Assembly (NCBI RefSeq): GCF_004799405.1 | Contig: NZ_SSMW01000024.1 | Location: forward strand, 1-39,506 | Source: Bradyrhizobium sp. | Lineage (GTDB): Bacteria; Pseudomonadota; Alphaproteobacteria; Rhizobiales; Xanthobacteraceae | Length of the DNA stretch: 39,506 nucleotides | Reading direction: 5' to 3' | Part shown: piece by piece, positions 20,702 to 28,389 of the stretch | How positions within the stretch are numbered: position 1 is the stretch's first letter | Layout: every line of letters starts with the position of its first letter | The notes under the pieces: generated by a model | Told to the model about the DNA's origin: nothing | What the model saw: only the letters and a program-made list of their open reading frames with translations | Databases searched by the model: none | Made by a program: the position numbers and the translations under genes

Positions 20702-22138
20702 ATGAGCTTTGAGAGTGCAGGTTATCAGTTGCTGCCGGTGCTGCCGGAGCTGGTGCTCGCCGCCGGCGCCATGGTGCTGCTGATGATCGGGGCCTATCGG
20801 GGCCCGCAGACCACGGGCCTCGTCACCGGCCTTGCGGTGTGCCTGCTGGTGGCAACCGGGGCGCTGGAACTGTTGCTGCCGGCCGGAAAACTGACGACCT
20901 TCGGCGGTAGCTTCATCGTCGATGATTTCGCACGTTTCCTGAAAATCCTGGCGCTGGTCGGCTCGGCGGCGACGCTGATCCTTTCGACGGAATTCCTGGC
21001 CGATCCCGGCAGGCGCATCTTCGAATACGCCATCCTGGTGCTGCTCTCGACGCTCGGCATGATGGTGCTGATTTCGGCCGGCGACCTCATCATGCTCTAT
21101 CTCGGACTCGAATTGATGTCGCTCGCGCTGTACGTCGTCGCAGCCAGCAATCGCGACAACGCGAAATCGACCGAAGCCGGCCTGAAGTATTTTGTGCTGG
21201 GCGCGCTGTCCTCGGGCATGCTGCTGTATGGCGCTTCGCTGGTCTATGGCTTCACCGGCACCGTCAGCTTCACCGGCATTGCCGCAGCGGCGAAAACCGG
21301 CAGCATCGGTATCGTGTTCGGCCTGGTGTTCCTGTTGGCGGGGCTCTGCTTCAAGGTTTCGGCGGTGCCGTTCCATATGTGGACGCCCGACGTCTATGAG
21401 GGAGCACCGACGCCGGTGACGGCGTTCTTTGCCTCGGCACCCAAGGTGGCGGCGCTTGCGGTGTTCACCCGCGTGACGCTCACCGCATTTCCGGGCATCG
21501 TCTCGCAATGGCAGCAGATCGTGGTGTTCGTCGCAATCGCCTCGATGGTGCTGGGGTCGTTCGCCGCCATCGGCCAGAAGAACATCAAGCGACTGATGGC
21601 CTATTCCTCGATCGGCCACATGGGTTTTGCACTTGTGGGCCTCGCCGCCGGCACCGCCGAGGGCGCACAGGGCGTGCTGGTCTATATATCGATCTACGTG
21701 GCGATGACGCTGGGCTCCTTCGCCGTGATCCTGACCATGAAACGGGGTGGCCAGCACGTCGAGAACATTAGCGACTTCGCCGGGTTGTCGCGTACCAACC
21801 CGTTGCTGGCGTTCTTCTTTGCCATGCTTTTGTTTTCGCTGGCTGGCATTCCGCCGCTCGCGGGCTTTTTCGCCAAATGGTATGTGTTCGTCGCTGCCAT
21901 CAAGGCGGGCCTGTTCACGCTGGCCGTGGTCGGCGTGCTCGCCAGCGTGGTCGGCGCATTTTATTATCTCACCATCATCAAGGTGATGTATTTCGACGAG
22001 CCGCTGGCTGAGCTCGACCCGATGCGGGTCGAATTGCGCGCGGTGCTGGCGGTCGCGGGTCTCTTCAACATCTTTTTCTTCGTCTATCCGGGGCCGCTGG
22101 TCAGCGTCGCAACGGCTGCGGCGAAGTCGCTTTTTTAG
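20702..22138 (+). CDS. nuoN: NADH-quinone oxidoreductase subunit N
   Basis: The 478-aa NuoN (ND2 homologue) is the antiporter-like subunit nearest the junction with NuoK and Nuo[21 protein letters not shown] and [20 protein letters not shown], the conserved channel and helix-break motifs, are intact. It lies 25 bp after nuoM. It is the last nuo gene, and the birA start codon follows its stop directly with no gap. Confidence 0.97.
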   Translation: MSFESAGYQLLPVLPELVLAAGAMVLLMIGAYRGPQTTGLVTGLAVCLLVATGALELLLPAGKLTTFGGSFIVDDFARFLKILALVGSAATLILSTEFLADPGRRIFEYAILVLLSTLGMMVLISAGDLIMLYLGLELMSLALYVVAASNRDNAKSTEAGLKYFVLGALSSGMLLYGASLVYGFTGTVSFTGIAAAAKTGSIGIVFGLVFLLAGLCFKVSAVPFHMWTPDVYEGAPTPVTAFFASAPKVAALAVFTRVTLTAFPGIVSQWQQIVVFVAIASMVLGSFAAIGQKNIKRLMAYSSIGHMGFALVGLAAGTAEGAQGVLVYISIYVAMTLGSFAVILTMKRGGQHVENISDFAGLSRTNPLLAFFFAMLLFSLAGIPPLAGFFAKWYVFVAAIKAGLFTLAVVGVLASVVGAFYYLTIIKVMYFDEPLAELDPMRVELRAVLAVAGLFNIFFFVYPGPLVSVATAAAKSLF

Positions 22139-22951
22139 ATGGCATTTTCGCTCGGTACCCGAGCCGCCTCAGCGGGTTACCGGCTCGCTGCCTTCGATCA
22201 CATAGGGTCGACCAGCGCCGAAGCGCTCTCGCGCGCGCGCGCGGGCGAACGCGGTCCGCTGTGGTTTGTGACGTCCGAGCAGACGGCGGGGCGCGCGCGG
22301 CGAAATCGCGCTTGGATCGCGCCGCGTGGCAACCTCGCCAGCAGCATCCTCGAAGTGATCGATACTTCACCTGCAATGGCGGCGACGCTGGGTTTCGCGG
22401 CGGGACTCGCACTGGAAGCGGCTTTGAAAAAAGTCAGCGTCGAAGCATCGCTGCGGTCGGCGGGATCGGAACAGATGAAGTTTTCGCTGAAATGGCCCAA
22501 TGACGTGCTGGCCGGACCAAAGAAGCTCGCCGGTATCCTGCTGGAGGCCGAAGCGGTGGCCGACAATCGACTGGCGGTCGTGGTCGGCATCGGTACCAAT
22601 GTCGTCGCCGCGCCGGAAGGCACGCCGTATCCGGCGACCTCGCTGGCGGCGCTGGGGGTCGATGTCGGTGCCGAGGACCTATTCGCCGTGCTGTCGGATA
22701 GCTGGGCCGAATTCCGCGGCATCTGGGACAACGGACGCGGCTTTGCCGAAATCCGGCGGCTTTGGCTGGAGCGGGCGGCCGGACTAGGACGGCCCGTGAC
22801 GATCCAGCTTGGCGCGGCCACCATCGCGGGCACGTTCGATACCATCGACGAGAGCGGCTGCCTGATCGTCCGGACGCCGGAGGGCAGGCGGGTACCGATC
22901 TCGGCGGGCGACGTCTATTTCGGCTCGGCGGCATCGGCGGGGGCGGCATGA
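22139..22951 (+). CDS. birA: Biotin--[acetyl-CoA-carboxylase] ligase
   Basis: The 270-aa protein biotin ligase activates biotin with ATP and attaches it to carboxyl-carrier lysines. Visible motifs are GSTSAEAL, the biotin loop GRARRNRAW (51-59), KWPNDVLAGPKKLAGILLE and GIGTNV. There is no N-terminal helix-turn-helix, so this is a ligase-only (group I) BirA and not a repressor. The biotin loop in many homologues reads GRGRRG or GRGRRQ; here the second glycine is Ala53 and the last residue is Asn56, while the arginines remain. It starts directly at the nuoN stop and overlaps the rnj start by four bases. The location downstream of nuoN recurs in rhizobia, as I recall. Confidence 0.92.
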   Translation: MAFSLGTRAASAGYRLAAFDHIGSTSAEALSRARAGERGPLWFVTSEQTAGRARRNRAWIAPRGNLASSILEVIDTSPAMAATLGFAAGLALEAALKKVSVEASLRSAGSEQMKFSLKWPNDVLAGPKKLAGILLEAEAVADNRLAVVVGIGTNVVAAPEGTPYPATSLAALGVDVGAEDLFAVLSDSWAEFRGIWDNGRGFAEIRRLWLERAAGLGRPVTIQLGAATIAGTFDTIDESGCLIVRTPEGRRVPISAGDVYFGSAASAGAA

Positions 22952-24621
22952 TGGCGCGGCCGGATGAACTGACCTTTGCGCCGCTTGGCGGCGTTGGCGA
23001 GATCGGCATGAACCTGTCGATCTACGGGCTCGGCAACCGCCATCAGCGAAGCTGGCTTGCGGTCGACCTCGGCGTTTCCTTCGGCGACGAGGAACATCTG
23101 CCGGGCATCGATCTCATCATGCCCGATATCCGCTTTCTCGAGAAAGAGCGCAAAAATCTGGTCGCCCTGGTGCTGACGCATGCCCACGAGGATCATTTCG
23201 GCGCCATCATCGATCTATGGCCGAAACTCAAATGCCCGATCTATGCAACCAAATTCAGCGCCGCATTGTTCGAGGCCAAATGCGCCTCGGAGCGCAATCC
23301 GCCCAAGATCCCGGTCACGGTGGTGCCCTCGGGCGGGCGGATCGATCTCGGGCCGTTCAATGTCGAGTTCATTCCGGTGGCGCATTCGATTCCGGAATCC
23401 CATGCCTTGGCGATCCACACCCCGGCCGGCACCGTGCTGCACACCGGCGACTGGAAGATCGATCCGACGCCGATCATCGGCGTGGCCACGGACGAGCGGC
23501 GGTTGCGCGAACTCGGCGATGCCGGCGTGCTGGCGCTGGTCGGCGACTCCACCAATGCGGTGCGGGAAGGCCGCTCGCCATCGGAGGCCGAAGTCGCCAG
23601 GACTATCACGGAACTGGTGAAGGCGGCCAAGGGCCGCGTCGCCGTGACCACGTTCGCATCCAACGTCGCGCGGCTGCGCGCGGTCGCGGACGCCGCAAAG
23701 GCCGCTGGGCGCGAGGTCGTCGTGGTCGGTCGCGCCATGGAGCGTGTGGTACAGGTGGCGCGTGAAACCGGTTATCTCGATGGCGTGCAGAACTTCCGCG
23801 GTGCGGATCTCTACGGCCGTTTCCCGCCCGACAAGGTACTGGCGCTGTGCACCGGCAGCCAGGGCGAGCCGCGCGCGGCGCTGTCGCGCATCGCCAATGA
23901 CGATCATCCGCAGGTGACGCTCAACAAGGGTGACTGCGTGATCTTTTCCTCGCGCACCATTCCCGGCAACGAGAAGGCAGTGGGCGCCATCATCAATGGC
24001 CTGGTGACGCAAGGCGTCGAGGTCATCACCGATCGTACGCATCTGGTCCATGTCTCCGGTCATCCGCGGCGCGACGAACTGCGTGACATGATCTCATGGG
24101 TACGTCCGCAGCTGCTGATCCCCGTGCACGGCGAGGCGCTGCATCTGTTCGAGCATGCCAAGCTGGCACGGGCCGCGGGCGTGCCGAAGGTTTTGATCTG
24201 CCGCAATGGCGATCTGGTCAAATTGGGTCCGGGTGATCCCGGCATCATCGAGGAATTGCCGTCGGGGCGGCTCTTCAAGGACGGTTCGATCCTGGAGGAC
24301 TCCAGGTCCCGCGCCGTCGTCGAGCGGCGCAAACTGGCCTTTGCCGGTTGCGCCTTTGTGGCAATCGCGATGACCGAAAAGGGTGAGCTGGCCGACGATC
24401 CGGAAGTTGATCTGGTCGGTATCCCCGAGAAGAATACCGCCGGAGAGATCATCGACGAGATCGTGTTCGATGTGGTGGTCTCGACCGTGGAAGGCCTGCC
24501 GCGCGCCAAGCGCCGCGATCCCGACGCGCTGGCGGAGTCGGTACGCCGTGCGGTGCGCGCTGCCATCAACGAGCTCTGGGGCAAGAAGCCATTGTGCTAT
24601 GTTCACGTCCTGGCGGTCTGA
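22948..24621 (+). CDS. rnj: Ribonuclease J
   Basis: The 557-aa metallo-beta-lactamase/beta-CASP ribonuclease has 5'-3' exo- and endonuclease activity in RNA processing. The zinc motif THAHEDHFGAI (H78, H80, D82, H83) and HSIPESHAL are present. The beta-CASP part has TGSQGEPRAALSRIA and the final VSGHPRRDEL and PVHGE motifs. The start overlaps the birA stop (ATGA, 22948-22951); a longer open frame upstream is inside birA in another frame. RNase J rather than RNase E-type turnover machinery is found alongside RNase E in many alphaproteobacteria. Length is normal. Confidence 0.94.
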   Translation: MMARPDELTFAPLGGVGEIGMNLSIYGLGNRHQRSWLAVDLGVSFGDEEHLPGIDLIMPDIRFLEKERKNLVALVLTHAHEDHFGAIIDLWPKLKCPIYATKFSAALFEAKCASERNPPKIPVTVVPSGGRIDLGPFNVEFIPVAHSIPESHALAIHTPAGTVLHTGDWKIDPTPIIGVATDERRLRELGDAGVLALVGDSTNAVREGRSPSEAEVARTITELVKAAKGRVAVTTFASNVARLRAVADAAKAAGREVVVVGRAMERVVQVARETGYLDGVQNFRGADLYGRFPPDKVLALCTGSQGEPRAALSRIANDDHPQVTLNKGDCVIFSSRTIPGNEKAVGAIINGLVTQGVEVITDRTHLVHVSGHPRRDELRDMISWVRPQLLIPVHGEALHLFEHAKLARAAGVPKVLICRNGDLVKLGPGDPGIIEELPSGRLFKDGSILEDSRSRAVVERRKLAFAGCAFVAIAMTEKGELADDPEVDLVGIPEKNTAGEIIDEIVFDVVVSTVEGLPRAKRRDPDALAESVRRAVRAAINELWGKKPLCYVHVLAV

Positions 24622-24638
24622 AGCTTCGGAGGAGTGTT

Positions 24639-25043
24639 ATGTTAGGCCGGCTCAATCATGTCGCGATCGCGGCCAAGGACGCCGAGAAATCCGCTAAAAT
24701 CTACGCTACAGCGTTCGGCGCCGAAATTTCCGCGGCGGTGCCGCTGCCCGAGCACGGCGTCATCACGGTGTTCGTGACGCTGCCCAACACCAAGATCGAA
24801 TTCATCCAGCCGCTCGGCGAAACTTCGCCAATCGCCAAGTTCCTCGAGCGCAATCCCGACGGCGGTATCCATCACATCTGCTACGAGGTGCCCGATATCG
24901 TCGCGGCGCGCGACACCCTGATCGGGGAGGGCGCGCGGGTGCTCGGTGACGGCAAGCCCCGGATCGGCGCGCACGGCAAGCCGGTGCTGTTCCTGCATCC
25001 GAAGGATTTTTCCGGCGCGCTGGTCGAAATCGAGCAGGCCTGA
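24639..25043 (+). CDS. mce: Methylmalonyl-CoA epimerase
   Basis: A 134-aa VOC-fold (glyoxalase-like) protein. It interconverts the (R) and (S) forms of methylmalonyl-CoA in the propionyl-CoA to succinyl-CoA route. The metal-site residues H7 (LNHVAIA), E54 (KIEFIQP), H79 (GGIHHICYEV) and E130 (GALVEIEQ) are at the expected places, and ARVLGDGKPRIGAHGKPVLF is typical. The start at 24639 follows a strong GGAGGAG site. The longer upstream start lies within rnj and is rejected. It is 17 bp from rnj and five bases before the DUF1467 gene. Confidence 0.9.
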   Translation: MLGRLNHVAIAAKDAEKSAKIYATAFGAEISAAVPLPEHGVITVFVTLPNTKIEFIQPLGETSPIAKFLERNPDGGIHHICYEVPDIVAARDTLIGEGARVLGDGKPRIGAHGKPVLFLHPKDFSGALVEIEQA

Positions 25044-25048
25044 AACGC

Positions 25049-25324
25049 ATGGCCTACACTATCTCAACCGCGTTTGCGATCTACTTCGTCATATGGTGGC
25101 TGGCGCTGTTCCTGACGCTGCCGTTCGGGGTGCGCAGCCAGCACGAAGACGGCGAGGGGGTGCCCGGTAGCGACCCCGGCGCGCCGATCGCAACCAGGAT
25201 GGGCCGCAAGTTGATCTGGACCACGATCATTTCCGCCATCATCTTTGCGCTCGGGTGGCTTGCCTATGGCGCGGGCTATTTGAATATCGAGCGGCTGTCG
25301 AAGCTGATGGGGATACCGCTGTAA
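25049..25324 (+). CDS. DUF1467 family membrane protein
   Basis: A 91-aa protein with two hydrophobic helices (about 5-26 and 57-75) around a hydrophilic loop RSQHEDGEGVPGSDPGAP. The pattern FVIWWLALFLTLPFGVRSQHE is that of DUF1467, a conserved family in alphaproteobacteria that is often found next to mce or lipoprotein genes. No function is established. It follows mce by five bases and probably ends the long nuo-to-mce unit. Confidence 0.85.
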   Translation: MAYTISTAFAIYFVIWWLALFLTLPFGVRSQHEDGEGVPGSDPGAPIATRMGRKLIWTTIISAIIFALGWLAYGAGYLNIERLSKLMGIPL

Positions 25325-25538
25325 AGCGGAAAATTCGTTTGTCTTTACAATACGCTGCCAGTCCCCCGTTAAGCCATCCCTCAAAGCATCCCCCAAAACC
25401 GTCCTATGAGGTTAGCCGCCGGACCAACGATTTTCGGGTTGGTTGTGTTCGTCCTGCAACAGCCACGGCGGTTGAAATCGTCTACTAACAACGAATGGAC
25501 GGTGCCGATCTGGACCGCTTCCGCTGGGGAAATTCAAT

Positions 25539-26264
25539 ATGAAGAGATTAGTGCTCGGGTTGACCGCGGTTGCGGCTTTCACCGGATCGGCCCTCGCGGC
25601 CGACCTTCCCGCCCGTACCTACACCAAAGCGCCCGCCATGGTCGCGGTCGTTCCGACCTGGACCGGTTGCTACATCGGCGGAAATGTCGGCGCCGGCTGG
25701 TCGAACACCAAGGTGGTCGACGAGGTCGATGGCTTTCCGATCGCGCAGCTGAAAGACACCGCCGTCGTCGGCGGCGGTCAGATCGGCTGCGACTATCAGT
25801 TCGCCGGCAACTGGGTGATTGGCGTGCAGGCCATGGCAGACGCATCCGACCTGAAGGCGAGTGCCAACTCGCCGGTCCTCGACCCCTTCACGCTTCACGG
25901 CAGCATCCCGTGGTTTGCCACGGCGACCGGCCGGATCGGCTTTGTACCTGCGGCGGACTGGTTGCTTTACGCAAAGGGCGGCGGCGCATGGACCCATACC
26001 AATTCCAGCCTCACGTTCGAAGGCGTGGTGGTTGACACCGCCAAGTTCAGTCAGTCCGGCTGGACCGCTGGTGCCGGTGCCGAGTGGAAAGTTGCGGCCA
26101 ACTGGTCAGTCTTTGCCGAATACAACTATCTGGGCTTCTCGGACAAAGTCGTCATCTCTGCCAGCGGTGGAAATCTCGGTAAAGTTCATCAGGACGTGCA
26201 GACCGTCCAGGTCGGCCTGAATTACCGCTTCAACTGGGGCGGCCCGGTGGTTGCGAAATACTGA
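25539..26264 (+). CDS. Omp25/31-like outer-membrane beta-barrel protein
   Basis: A 241-aa outer-membrane protein. MKRLVLGLTAVAAFTGSALA is a signal peptide with cleavage after ALA, followed by ADLPARTYTKAP, the usual start of these rhizobial proteins. WTGCYIGGNVGAGWS opens the barrel, and the C-terminal strand VGLNYRFNWGGPVVAKY ends it. Related proteins are abundant in rhizobia and Brucella (Omp31/Omp25); they help stabilise the envelope. Start supported by GGGGAAATTCAAT before the ATG. A terminator follows, so it is monocistronic. Confidence 0.88.
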   Translation: MKRLVLGLTAVAAFTGSALAADLPARTYTKAPAMVAVVPTWTGCYIGGNVGAGWSNTKVVDEVDGFPIAQLKDTAVVGGGQIGCDYQFAGNWVIGVQAMADASDLKASANSPVLDPFTLHGSIPWFATATGRIGFVPAADWLLYAKGGGAWTHTNSSLTFEGVVVDTAKFSQSGWTAGAGAEWKVAANWSVFAEYNYLGFSDKVVISASGGNLGKVHQDVQTVQVGLNYRFNWGGPVVAKY

Positions 26265-26290
26265 TCCAGCCGTTCGTCGCCACCAAGCTC

Positions 26291-26319
26291 AAAGCCCCGG
26301 CATCATCCGGGGCTTTTTG
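26291..26319 (+). terminator. Rho-independent terminator of the Omp25/31-like gene
   Basis: AAAGCCCCGG (26291-26300) and CCGGGGCTTT (26307-26316) form a perfect ten-base stem around CATCAT, followed by further Ts. It lies 27 bases after the porin stop. Confidence 0.93.
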
Positions 26320-26459
26320 CGGCCCGCAATTCAAGCCACGCCACCGCAAAAGCGCGTGCTATCATGGTGGAGATCGAACAGCGTGAACAAACACGAACCA
26401 TAAATATCCGATGAAGATGGCGTTCTGATCGCTGAATCTGCCGGTCGGGAGAACAGGAA

Positions 26460-26810
26460 ATGACGTTCCAAAGAACCATTATCGGGCTTTTGGTGGTGGT
26501 GGTCGCCGGTCTTGCGGGAGCGCTCTATATCGAATGGAAAATGGCCGTCCAGCTCCGGACCGTGAAATCCTTTGTCGAGGGCTATGTTTTCGCGGACGCC
26601 GTGGCCGCCTGCGAAAGGGCCGAGAGTACCACCCCGTTCAAGTGGAATACCGGAACCAACACGTCCGTACTCGGATTGAACTCGTTCAAGCTCGACAAAT
26701 ACCGGGTGATTTCGAGCTACACGCTGGTCGCCGACGGCGTCTATTGCGATTACGACCCGATCAAGAAGAAGGCGAATATCGGATCGAATTTCCTCGAGCG
26801 GGATGATTGA
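26460..26810 (+). CDS. Small membrane-anchored protein, unknown function
   Basis: A 116-aa protein with one N-terminal hydrophobic helix (about residues 6-24, IIGLLVVVVAGLAGALYI) and a soluble domain facing the periplasm or cytoplasm. The domain has two cysteines (ACERAE, YCDYD) and ends in KANIGSNFLERDD. I do not recognise a family. The sequence is consistent with genuine coding (G/C at third positions, no frame breaks), and AACAGGAA precedes the ATG. It is flanked by a terminator and a repeat, so it stands alone. Confidence 0.65.
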   Translation: MTFQRTIIGLLVVVVAGLAGALYIEWKMAVQLRTVKSFVEGYVFADAVAACERAESTTPFKWNTGTNTSVLGLNSFKLDKYRVISSYTLVADGVYCDYDPIKKKANIGSNFLERDD

Positions 26811-26820
26811 GCCCTTGGTC

Positions 26821-26940
26821 GTCATCCCTGCGTAACGGCTTCGCCCTTATCGCTGGAGGTGCGCGCGCTTGCGCGCCTCGAAGGATGAGCACAACCACAT
26901 CCTTCGAGGCTTGCCGAAGAGGCAAGCACCTCAGGATGAC
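26821..26940. repeat. Mosaic palindromic repeat (about 120 bp)
   Basis: The ends GTCATCC (26821-26827) and GGATGAC (26934-26940) are perfect inverse copies. Inside, CCTCGAAGGATG (26876-26887) pairs with CATCCTTCGAGG (26898-26909), and GCTTGCC pairs with GGCAAGC (26909-26927) around GAAGA. The structure would fold into a branched hairpin. This type of sequence is dispersed in Bradyrhizobium intergenic regions (recall). Its right end also supplies the last codons and stop of the globin gene. Confidence 0.8.
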
Positions 26941-27353
26941 GGAATGCGTGGCCCGTTCTGCGCGAGCACTTGATCGATCTGCGCCAGCAGATTCTGCCAA
27001 GCCTGATCGATTTCCGTCGACCAATCGGTCCCCAGAAGTTCGCGCAACGTCTGCGCGATCACGCCAAAGAACGCCGCGAACAGCGGGCGCGGCGTGCCAT
27101 AGGCGTCGTGCGATGACACCTCGCATTCGATCAAGCGAAAATGTCCGGTGCGCTCGCCGGCAAAATCCAGGATGGCGTCGATGGTAAGGGCCAGCATCGA
27201 GCCCTTCACGGGGTCGCTGCCCTCGCTGCGGAACATGGCTTCGGCTTCCGGGTGTTGCCGGAACAGACGGCGATAGACCAGCGGCGTCAGATCCTCGCAG
27301 CGTTCGGCGGCGAGTTCGAAGCTGCGCTGGATTGGATTGTCTGGTGTCGTCAT
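26931..27353 (-). CDS. Globin-family protein
   Basis: The product is 140 aa with an all-helical globin pattern: EDLTPLVYRRLFRQHPEAEAMF (helices A to C/CD), then AILDFAGERTG and a likely proximal histidine at H82 (VSSHDAYGTPRPLFAAFF), followed by LLGTDWSTEIDQAWQNLLAQID (G and H helices). It would bind heme; oxygen, NO or sensing roles cannot be told apart. The ATG at 27353 begins MTTPDNPIQR; an upstream in-frame extension to 27452 is unlikely. The last residues IPSS and the stop come from the repeat next to it. No signal peptide, so cytoplasmic. Confidence 0.75.
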   Translation of the reverse strand: MTTPDNPIQRSFELAAERCEDLTPLVYRRLFRQHPEAEAMFRSEGSDPVKGSMLALTIDAILDFAGERTGHFRLIECEVSSHDAYGTPRPLFAAFFGVIAQTLRELLGTDWSTEIDQAWQNLLAQIDQVLAQNGPRIPSS

Positions 27354-27489
27354 GTCCCGCGGTACCGTGACCGACGCGAATGCTCGCAAACCATCGCGAA
27401 AACAAACCGTCTCGAACATGAAAAAAGAGCAGCGCGATGAAGCCATGCTCAAAAAGAAAAAAGAGCAGGGCGAGGAAGCCCTGCTCTAA
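27352..27489 (+). other. Small ORF with a 12-residue tandem repeat, doubtful
   Basis: Reading + from the ATG at 27352 gives a 45-codon frame; from the ATG at 27418 a 23-codon frame. The end is a 12-codon tandem repeat (KKEQRDEAMLKK then KKEQGEEALL), highly charged and helical. The ATG at 27352 overlaps the globin start codon on the other strand in CATG. No ribosome site is visible for either start. The same bases form tandem terminator-like hairpins on the minus strand, which is the likelier explanation. Confidence 0.25.
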
Positions 27490-27491
27490 AA
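27421..27491 (-). terminator. Tandem terminator-like hairpins (36-bp direct repeat)
   Basis: Two near-identical units (27421-27455 and 27457-27491, about 31 of 35 bases the same) each read on the minus strand as a hairpin followed by T5-6. In the right unit AGAGCAGGGC (27462-27471) pairs perfectly with GCCCTGCTCT (27478-27487). The left unit keeps GAGCA/TGCTC and weaker inner pairing. They would stop minus-strand transcripts arriving from the right, before the globin gene. Confidence 0.6.
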
Positions 27492-27503
27492 ATTGTGTCG
27501 ACC

Positions 27504-27656
27504 CTATTTCCCCGAAAATTTGGATTTGATCTTGATTGACGGGGCGACGCTGCTTGTGCGCGCCAGGGCTCCTCCCGAGACTTGGACCACCAGACTTCGA
27601 CCTTGCGGCCGGCCTGAGCCCGCACTGGTAGACCATCTTTTTCGTCTTGTCACCAT
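27504..27656 (-). CDS. Possible 50-aa basic protein upstream of the tandem terminator
   Basis: A 50-codon frame runs from the ATG at 27656 to TAG at 27504, 13 bases before the tandem minus-strand terminator begins. The product is strongly basic (MVTRRKRWS at the start, SIKIKSKFSGK at the end), with a hydrophobic middle (SLVVQVSGGALA). No family is recognised and the ribosome site is weak (GCTGAAA). The terminator directly downstream is the main support for a transcribed unit on this strand. Another minus-strand frame over the same bases is equally open, so the frame is uncertain. Confidence 0.3.
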   Translation of the reverse strand: MVTRRKRWSTSAGSGRPQGRSLVVQVSGGALARTSSVAPSIKIKSKFSGK

Positions 27657-27685
27657 TTTCAGCAACGATTGTTCAAAATTCGGGC

Positions 27686-27716
27686 AAATGGCGAAATGAT
27701 CGGGATTTCGCCATTT
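27686..27716. repeat. Perfect 12-bp inverted repeat
   Basis: AAATGGCGAAAT (27686-27697) and ATTTCGCCATTT (27705-27716) are exact inverse copies around seven bases. It lies in the roughly 300-bp stretch without a supported gene between the small minus-strand ORF and the copper cluster. It may be an operator or a hairpin; I see no clear promoter beside it. The rest of that stretch (27717-27953) shows no gene; it must carry the promoter of the copper cluster. Confidence 0.6.
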
Positions 27717-27953
27717 CTGGTTGCAGGAGAGCCGTGCGAACTAGCTCGGGTAAGCCGAGAAGGTCCGGGAGAGCTGCGAGCCGCGCCGCGCAGGAACACC
27801 GGCGGAGACAGGTTATTTCCGTACTGCTCGCCGGAACGGTAAGGCTTTCAAAGCCCCTTCATCGCGGGCAACACCATCTCGCCGGGAACCTTATCTCGAC
27901 ACCCGACTCTCTGCATGATTAGTTGGTGATCTTGAGAGAAGGTGACTTCGCTG

Positions 27954-28331
27954 ATGCGCCGGCGGGTAAGGAAATTTCTTCCAATCTTCCTGGTTGCCCT
28001 GATGGTGCAGGTATTCGCACCGATCGGAGCGACCTGGGCGGCCAGCATCGCCGCTTCCGATCCGCTGCATGCTTCGTCGCCGATCTGCTCGACTCATGAA
28101 GCCTCGACCCCGGGACAGGCCGACCCATCCGGCCAGCAGCGCGCCCATGAAGGCTGCTGCTCGGTTTGCAGCGTGCTCCATACCGGCGCGCCGCTCGATA
28201 CGCCGCAGGCCGCTGTCCCGATGCGTTATCGCCTGCCGGGGCAGGTGGTATGGCTCGCAATCGCGCCGGACCTGTCCGGTTCCCGAGCCGGTTCCCACGC
28301 CCAGGCGCGAGCACCACCGCGGTTGACGTGA
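27954..28331 (+). CDS. Small secreted Cys/His-rich protein, DUF2946-like
   Basis: The product is 125 aa from the ATG at 27954. The basic N-terminus MRRRVRKF is followed by a hydrophobic stretch (LPIFLVALMVQVFAPIGATWA), a signal peptide. The mature part has C45, H48, H65, C68, C69, C72 and H76 (ICSTHE, AHEGCCSVCSVLH). This recalls DUF2946 proteins, which are found with copper genes and probably bind copper. A GTG at 27942 is an alternative start; GAGAAGG (27935-27941) fits the ATG with a somewhat long spacing. It is the first gene of the copper cluster. Confidence 0.7.
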   Translation: MRRRVRKFLPIFLVALMVQVFAPIGATWAASIAASDPLHASSPICSTHEASTPGQADPSGQQRAHEGCCSVCSVLHTGAPLDTPQAAVPMRYRLPGQVVWLAIAPDLSGSRAGSHAQARAPPRLT

Positions 28332-28389
28332 ACTTGGCGGCCACAGGCCGTTCCGATGCGTTCACAACTCAACATCGCGGTGAATCGTT

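Noticed and set aside
27493..27922. Small plus-strand open frames before the copper cluster
   Set aside because: No ribosome sites, Arg-rich low-complexity translations and no family resemblance.
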